A stretch of 5,244 nt of DNA from a bacterium (GTDB taxonomy: Bacteria > Verrucomicrobiota > Verrucomicrobiae > Limisphaerales > J093), in assembly GCA_021839785.1 (NCBI GenBank), contig JAKCAB010000768.1, positions 1 through 5,244 on the forward strand. The letters are read 5' to 3'. How positions within the stretch are numbered: position 1 is the stretch's first letter; every line of letters starts with the position of its first letter. Both the position numbers and the translations under genes were made by a program. The notes beneath the pieces are model-generated. The model saw nothing but the letters and a program-made list of their open reading frames with translations. It was not told the DNA's origin and searched no databases. Below, piece by piece: positions 1 through 3,709 of this stretch.

Positions 1-37
1 CTGGCAACGCCTGGCCGAGGCATTGGGCGCGAGCTGA
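1..37 (+). CDS. Probable C-terminal end of a rightward gene (partial, unidentified)
   Basis: In the frame starting at base 2 the sequence reads WQRLAEALGAS and then TGA at 35-37. This amphipathic Leu/Ala-rich tail is typical of the last helix of many cytosolic enzymes, but it is far too short to name a family. A strong hairpin begins seven bases after the stop, as expected for the 3' end of a transcript. The gene would converge on the ABC transporter operon. Only 11 codons are visible, so a chance open frame is a real alternative. Confidence 0.33.
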   Translation, partial: WQRLAEALGAS

Positions 38-43
38 TTCCAC

Positions 44-64
44 CACACCCGAGGCCCGGGTGTG
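44..64 (+). terminator. GC-rich hairpin after the left-edge stop codon
   Basis: CACACCCG (44-51) pairs perfectly with CGGGTGTG (57-64) around a five-base loop (AGGCC). It starts seven bases after the TGA at 35-37, the right place for a transcription terminator of the rightward gene. The downstream sequence has only short T runs (TTT, TTTT) separated by CGG, so it is not a textbook intrinsic terminator. On the minus strand no U-rich tract follows the hairpin. Confidence 0.45.
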
Positions 65-100
65 CTCCCCAATTTCGGTTTTCGGATTGAGCGCGTGGCC

Positions 101-145
101 CCCTCGGCGAGACGCCGACGGGAGCGACCGAGACGGTCGCGCTCC
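101..145. repeat. Tandem imperfect hairpins sharing an AGA loop (REP-like candidate)
   Basis: Two palindromes lie side by side. In the first, CGGCG (105-109) and CGCCG (113-117) enclose AGA, and outer CCC (101-103) can pair with GGG (120-122). In the second, GGAGCGACCG (121-130) pairs with CGGT (134-137) plus CGCTCC (140-145) around AGA (131-133), leaving a two-base bulge at 138-139. The block starts ten bases past the TAG of the membrane protein, in the gap between converging genes. Paired short hairpins in such gaps are typical of REP-type repeats. They may also end or protect the ABC operon transcript, though no U-tract follows on the minus strand. Repetition elsewhere in the genome cannot be seen from this window. 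Confidence 0.5.
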
Positions 146-155
146 TTCGTCTGTC

Positions 156-1904
156 CTAATCGGTGATGTCCATCCGCTCGAACCGGTCGCCCAGCCACTT
201 CACGCCCAGGCCGGCTTCGAGCGCCAAAACCAGCGCCGCCGCCAGGGCCGCCAACGGCAGTGCCACCAGCCAGCTCGCCGCGAGTTTCGCGAGCAGAAAA
301 ACGACGGCGCCTAACCCGGCCGCAGGCAGCAACGCCAGCGCCAGACTGAGCAGATGCCCGAGCATGAGCAGCGTTCGCTGGCCCATCGCCTCGAAGCCTT
401 GAGTGCCTTGCGGACCGAGCCGGACCCACGCCGGGAACAGCACCGCGGTGGTATTGTGGAGCAGCAGCAAGGTCAGGTTCAGCGCCGGTGACAAAATCAC
501 GGCGCTGAGCGCTATCACCGCTCGCGGCGCGATCGCGGCGGATTTTGCCCCGGACGGTAGTGGCAGGCTGGGAAACAGCGCCGCCGCCACCGCCACCAAC
601 ACGCATTGGGAAAGCGTGAGAATGAAGACGGGCGCCAGAATCTCGCCCAGTACGAGTTGCCAACCGCGGAGCGGGTAGGTCTTGATCACGTCCGCCATCG
701 GCAAATCCTGGCGCAAATCGAACCGCGCCAGGTCCGGCCCCACGAGAAACAACATGGGCGCGAAGCCGATCGCCATCGCGCCAAAGACTTTCAAACCGAT
801 GGACTTTGGCGACGCGATGCCGATGCCAATGGCCATCGGCACCACCATTGCCAGCAATACGATGCCCAGCCGCGAAGTCAGAATGGACCGGGCGGAGATG
901 AGGTTCTTCCAGGTCAGCGCGACGAACCGCGCGCCGGTGGCGGCCAGGCGAAACGGTGGCCGGCCTGCGCGCGTGCGCGGGCCGGTCAGGTGCCAGTTGC
1001 CCGCCCGGACGGCGGCGACGAGCCGGCTACGTTGCTCGGCGCGTTCGAGCGCGCCTTCCTCGAACGCCACCGCTGTGACCAGCACCCAAACGTAAAACAG
1101 CGCGAACAAACCCAGGGCGGGCAGCAACGCCAGCGCGAAGTCCGCCGTCCCCGGCGCGAGCAACGGACGCACCAGCAGGCGCAGCGGCGCCAGCACCCAG
1201 TTCATCGGCGGCTGGCCGAAAACCGTCCCGGCAAACTCCGCCAGCGCCTGGGGTTGGGCCATCGCATCGGCCGGCAACGCGGCGAAGGCCGCCGCGCCGC
1301 GCCGCCACACCGTCAATCCCAGCAGGGCCAGCAGCCCGAGCACGATCCCGCGCCGGACCCAGTTGCCGAGACCGCGGTCCAGCAGCCGCGTGCGGACAAA
1401 GCCCGCGCCCAAGCGGTGCAATTCCATCGCGCTCATGAGCACCCACCAGCCCAGCGCCAGCCGCCACGCGCCGCCCGGCGGCATCAGCCGCCAGGTGACG
1501 AGGGTCATGATCAGCGCGCTGAACAGCAGCGCCAACTGCGTCTTGAGCAGGCGAAAATGGATCAACGCGCGCCGTGCCACCGGCGCGGGAAACAGGAAGG
1601 CGATTTCCGCTTCGGTGAAATCCAGCGTGGCGCGCTTGGACGGCAGCAGCCAGGTGAGGGCCATGACCCCGAACAAGGCGGAGGCCACCGCGAGTTCCAC
1701 GACCGGCTGCCATTCCGGCGGAACGGCGCCAAGCCGGCCGGCACTGTGAGCCGGGGACGACATCGGGCGCAGAAAGAAAAAGCCCAGGTAGGCGAATCCC
1801 AGGACGGCGCCGAGCAGATACTGCGGTTTGCGCAGCCGGGCCAACTGGGCGCGCAACCGGTTTCGCGCCGAGCACACCTGGAGATAAACCAGCGCGGCGA
1901 TCAT
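156..1904 (-). CDS. ABC-type exporter membrane protein, multi-spanning (582 aa)
   Basis: This is probably the membrane-embedded half of an ABC-2-like exporter driven by the ATPase encoded just upstream. Its substrate is unknown. Hydrophobic segments are visible at about residues 29-45, 68-87, 124-141, 149-160, 186-200, 256-281, 346-364, 372-390, 417-443, 462-482, 511-538 and 541-563, so roughly ten to twelve helices. Motif-like stretches match what I recall of the putative ABC exporter family: an N-terminal basic stretch before helix 1 (R14 to K26), LDFTEAEIAFLFPAP (94-108), DLRQDLPMADVIKTYPLRGW (396-415) and FPAWVRLGP (490-498). The frame stays open further upstream inside the ATPase gene, but ATG at 1904-1902 is preferred: it overlaps the ATPase stop as ATGA, typical of translational coupling, and the upstream part reads as arginine-rich shadow sequence. 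The Shine-Dalgarno sequence is weak, consistent with coupling. The gene ends with TAG at 158-156. The membrane-protein assignment is secure; the exact family and direction of transport are inferred. Confidence 0.87.
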   Translation of the reverse strand: MIAALVYLQVCSARNRLRAQLARLRKPQYLLGAVLGFAYLGFFFLRPMSSPAHSAGRLGAVPPEWQPVVELAVASALFGVMALTWLLPSKRATLDFTEAEIAFLFPAPVARRALIHFRLLKTQLALLFSALIMTLVTWRLMPPGGAWRLALGWWVLMSAMELHRLGAGFVRTRLLDRGLGNWVRRGIVLGLLALLGLTVWRRGAAAFAALPADAMAQPQALAEFAGTVFGQPPMNWVLAPLRLLVRPLLAPGTADFALALLPALGLFALFYVWVLVTAVAFEEGALERAEQRSRLVAAVRAGNWHLTGPRTRAGRPPFRLAATGARFVALTWKNLISARSILTSRLGIVLLAMVVPMAIGIGIASPKSIGLKVFGAMAIGFAPMLFLVGPDLARFDLRQDLPMADVIKTYPLRGWQLVLGEILAPVFILTLSQCVLVAVAAALFPSLPLPSGAKSAAIAPRAVIALSAVILSPALNLTLLLLHNTTAVLFPAWVRLGPQGTQGFEAMGQRTLLMLGHLLSLALALLPAAGLGAVVFLLAKLAASWLVALPLAALAAALVLALEAGLGVKWLGDRFERMDITD

Positions 1905-2641
1905 GGCGACGGCGGTTCCGCGCTTGCCGTGGCGCGGAAGAAGACTTCCTCGAGGTTCCCGCCCGGCGCGGTTTCGGCGAAGCGCTGCCGCACTTCCGCC
2001 AGCGTGCCGTGCACGACCTTGCGGCCCTGCTTGAGGATCAGGATGTGCGAGCAGATTTCGCCCACCAGATGCAACAGGTGCGAGCTGATGACCATCGCCG
2101 TGCCTTCGCGGGCGAGCCGCAGGATGGTGTCCTTCATTTGCCGGATGCCGTGCGGATCCAGGCCGGTGAGCGGCTCGTCGAAGAGGATGGCCTTGGGCGA
2201 GTGCAACAGGCCGCAGGCGATGGCCAACTTCTGCTTCATGCCGCGCGAAAGCTCGCCCGGCAGTTTGTCCGCCTTTTCCGTCAACTCCAATTCCGCCAAC
2301 AACGCCTTCGCTCTCGGCTCGTGATCGCGCACGTGGTACAGGCGGGCGGTGAACGTGAGGTGCTGGCGGACGCTGAGATATTCGAAGAGCCGCGGCTCGT
2401 CCGGGAAATAAGCCAGCTCCTGCTTGGCCGCCAGCGGCGCGGTCAAGAGGTCGTGCCCGCAAATGCGGACCGCGCCGCGCGCGGGTGGAATGACCCCGGA
2501 GACGCAGCGCAACGTGGTGGTTTTACCCGCGCCGTTCGGGCCGACCAGGCCCATCACCTCGCCCGGCTGGACGACGAACGAGAGATCGTCCACCGCCACG
2601 AACTGGCCGTACAATTTCGTGAGTCCCGCCGCTTCGATCAT
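1901..2641 (-). CDS. ABC transporter ATP-binding protein (246 aa)
   Basis: This cytosolic nucleotide-binding subunit should hydrolyse ATP to power the membrane protein encoded immediately downstream. All core motifs appear in order: Walker A GPNGAGKTT (34-42), ABC signature as LSRGMKQKL (131-139, a variant of LSGGQ), Walker B AILFDEP (151-157), D-loop GLD (160-162) and H-loop His188 in ISSHLLH. The usual Q-loop glutamine seems to be replaced: the region reads AYFPDEPRLF (77-86), as in EcsA/BcrA-like exporters where an acidic residue follows 'YLP'. The total of 246 residues is normal for a single-domain export ATPase. The start at 2641 gives the standard N-terminus (MIEAAGLTKLYG) and has GGAAAGG seven bases upstream. 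The stop overlaps the next start as ATGA. Residues after about 225 (Pro/Ala-rich) form a short tail. The ATPase call is certain; the substrate is unknown. Confidence 0.96.
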   Translation of the reverse strand: MIEAAGLTKLYGQFVAVDDLSFVVQPGEVMGLVGPNGAGKTTTLRCVSGVIPPARGAVRICGHDLLTAPLAAKQELAYFPDEPRLFEYLSVRQHLTFTARLYHVRDHEPRAKALLAELELTEKADKLPGELSRGMKQKLAIACGLLHSPKAILFDEPLTGLDPHGIRQMKDTILRLAREGTAMVISSHLLHLVGEICSHILILKQGRKVVHGTLAEVRQRFAETAPGGNLEEVFFRATASAEPPSP

Positions 2642-2648
2642 TGCGCTG

Positions 2649-2655
2649 CCTTTCC
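2649..2655 (-). promoter_or_regulatory. Ribosome binding site of the ABC ATPase gene
   Basis: On the minus strand GGAAAGG ends seven bases before the ATG at 2641-2639. It is the strongest Shine-Dalgarno match among the four gene starts in the window and supports the chosen ATPase start. The downstream membrane protein has only a weak site and probably depends on ribosomes arriving from this gene. Confidence 0.65.
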
Positions 2656-2674
2656 GCGCCCGCAGGTTCCGCGG

Positions 2675-2703
2675 ACGATACGGATTGCCGGGGCGGGCGT
2701 AAA
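2675..2703 (-). promoter_or_regulatory. Candidate sigma70-like promoter of the ABC operon
   Basis: On the minus strand TTTACG (2703-2698) and TATCGT (2680-2675) are separated by exactly 17 bases. Each matches four of six positions of the TTGACA and TATAAT consensus. Transcription would begin near 2668, giving a leader of about 27 bases that includes the GGAAAGG ribosome site. The element lies in the 114-bp gap after the YebC-family gene, so it would let the transporter be expressed on its own. It was found by eye and is only a moderate match. Confidence 0.35.
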
Positions 2704-2755
2704 GCGGTGTTCCGGCGGGGTGCGGTGAAAGCGCCGGCGAGCGCGGACGGCTCGG

Positions 2756-3478
2756 CTATTTCAAGCCCGCATAGACGCGGTGGACGTCGTCGTGATCGTC
2801 GAGGGCGTTGAGGAAATCGGCCACTTCCTGGCGGTGGGCCTCGCTGAGTTCGACCGGGTTTTTGGCCAGGTGGCGCATCTCGCTCGCCAGGATTTTCCAA
2901 CCCGCCTTGGCCAGCCAGCCGCTCACCGCTGCGAGGTCCTTGGGGTCGGTCAAAAACCGCGCGCCGATGCTGCCTTCCGGGATTTCCTCCGCCTCGAGGG
3001 CCTCGACGTTTTGCGCGCCGGCTTCGATGGCATCCGCCTCGACGTCGCGGGTCTTGTCCGCGTGCGTGGCTTCGACCACGCCCAGCCGCTCGAAGAAAAA
3101 CGCCATGCTGCCCGGCTGGCCGAGCGTGCCGGCCTTGAAAAGGTTGCGGATCTCCGGCGCGGTGCGGTTGCGGTTGTCGGTGAGGCATTCGACGATGACT
3201 GGCACCTTGTGCGGCGCGAAGCCTTCATAGACCACGGTCTCGAAGTTCACCGGTTCGTCGGTCTGGCCGGAGCCTTTCTTGATCGCGCGTTCGATGGTAT
3301 CGCGCGTCACCGAGGCTTTCCGCGCCTTCTCGACCGCCGCGGTCAGACGCGCGTTCAGGTCGGGGTCCGGCCCGCCGAGCTTGGCGGCCACCACGATTTC
3401 GCGGACCAGCTTGCTGGTGAGCTGGCCTTTTTTCTGCGCGGCGGCTTCGCGGCCGGCCTGTTTCCATTGGGCGCCCAT
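2756..3478 (-). CDS. YebC/PmpR/TACO1-family protein (240 aa)
   Basis: This is a member of the YebC family, long annotated as DNA-binding regulators (PmpR) and more recently reported, with mitochondrial TACO1, to act on ribosomes and relieve stalling at proline-rich stretches. It is cytosolic. Family landmarks are LTSKLVREIVVAAKLGG (20-36), DPDLNARL (38-45), ARKASVTRDTIERAIKKGSG (52-71), YEGFAP (84-89), VIVECLTDNRNRT (94-106) and the acidic end LDDHDDVHRVY (226-236). Length matches the family (about 240-250). The N-terminus MGAQWKQAGREAAAQKK differs from the usual MAGHSKWANIKHRK. It cannot be extended, because an in-frame TAG lies nine bases before the ATG. No Shine-Dalgarno sequence is seen. 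It lies upstream of the ABC operon on the same strand and diverges from the propeller-protein gene. Family membership is certain. I give no gene symbol because it is not an orthodox YebC and its cellular target is unknown. Confidence 0.95.
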   Translation of the reverse strand: MGAQWKQAGREAAAQKKGQLTSKLVREIVVAAKLGGPDPDLNARLTAAVEKARKASVTRDTIERAIKKGSGQTDEPVNFETVVYEGFAPHKVPVIVECLTDNRNRTAPEIRNLFKAGTLGQPGSMAFFFERLGVVEATHADKTRDVEADAIEAGAQNVEALEAEEIPEGSIGARFLTDPKDLAAVSGWLAKAGWKILASEMRHLAKNPVELSEAHRQEVADFLNALDDHDDVHRVYAGLK

Positions 3479-3485
3479 GCGTGCG

Positions 3486-3514
3486 ATCTAACCGCGCGGT
3501 GGCCTCGCGTTCAA
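3486..3514 (-). promoter_or_regulatory. Candidate promoter of the YebC-family gene (near-leaderless)
   Basis: On the minus strand TTGAAC (3514-3509) and TTAGAT (3491-3486) are separated by 17 bases. With normal spacing transcription would start around 3479, right at the ATG at 3478. The mRNA would then be leaderless or nearly so, which fits the missing ribosome binding site. The -10 hexamer matches only three consensus positions. The main support is the near-identical element facing the other way at 3581-3609. Confidence 0.35.
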
Positions 3515-3518
3515 GGTC

Positions 3519-3541
3519 GAACCAACAATCCTGAACCAACA
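3519..3541. repeat. 9-bp direct repeat GAACCAACA, 14-bp period
   Basis: GAACCAACA occurs at 3519-3527 and again, exactly, at 3533-3541, separated by ATCCT. The pair lies just upstream of the putative -35 of the YebC-family gene and on the upstream side of the divergent promoter as well, a position where an activator or repressor could bind. The 14-bp period is not a whole helical turn, which counts somewhat against a simple dimer site. Function is unknown. Confidence 0.4.
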
Positions 3542-3580
3542 GCCACGCGGCGGTGGGTGCGGGCTTGACAGGAGCATTGC

Positions 3581-3609
3581 TTGAAGAAAGTTTCAGCCAC
3601 GCTTTAGAT
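3581..3609 (+). promoter_or_regulatory. Candidate promoter of the FG-GAP protein gene
   Basis: TTGAAG (3581-3586) and TTAGAT (3604-3609) are separated by 17 bases, in the most AT-rich part of the divergent gap. The predicted start near 3616 leaves a leader of about 94 bases before the ATG at 3710. The arrangement mirrors the element in front of the YebC-family gene (TTGAAC, 17 bases, TTAGAT). The hexamers are imperfect against the sigma70 consensus, so this is a candidate only. Confidence 0.35.
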
Positions 3610-3698
3610 CATCGAGTTCCTGCCGGGGCGGAGGGAACAGGCTGAGCCGCGGCGCGTCTGGGACTCGATCAATATCGCCAACGCACGACTCCAGACCC

Positions 3699-3703
3699 AG
3701 AGG
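3699..3703 (+). promoter_or_regulatory. Ribosome binding site deciding the FG-GAP protein start
   Basis: AGAGG ends six bases before the ATG at 3710. The alternative in-frame ATG at 3797 has only an AAGG that ends 12 bases upstream, too far for a good site. This favours the longer N-terminus. Confidence 0.5.
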
Positions 3704-3709
3704 CTCCGC

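Noticed and set aside
60..402. Short plus-strand open frames over the convergent gap and the end of the membrane protein gene
   Set aside because: They cross the hairpin repeats, have no ribosome site or domain, and overlap the membrane protein coding sequence in antisense.
606..2324. Long plus-strand open frame opposite the membrane protein and ATPase genes
   Set aside because: Its translation is rich in Gln, Arg, His and Pro with no domain. The opposite strand encodes clear transmembrane helices and ABC motifs. Long antisense frames are expected in GC-rich genes.
1905..2462. Upstream in-frame extension of the membrane protein to base 2462
   Set aside because: The extension lies inside the ATPase gene in another frame and is Arg/Pro/His-rich. 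The ATGA overlap start at 1904 gives a sensible N-terminus.
2728..2744. Possible terminator after the YebC-family gene (GCGC...GCGC then TTT on the minus strand)
   Set aside because: The stem is only four base pairs and the U-tract three bases, too weak to call in GC-rich DNA.
2780..3568. Plus-strand open frame opposite the YebC-family gene
   Set aside because: Although it looks protein-like in places (valine- and leucine-rich), it is the complement of a strongly conserved family protein and has no start context or family match of its own.
3566..3581. Possible sigma54 promoter (TGACAGG-N4-TTGCT)
   Set aside because: The -12 TTGC is present, but the essential GG of the -24 element reads GA. 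The TTGACA at 3565-3570 also lacks a -10 at 16-18 bases.
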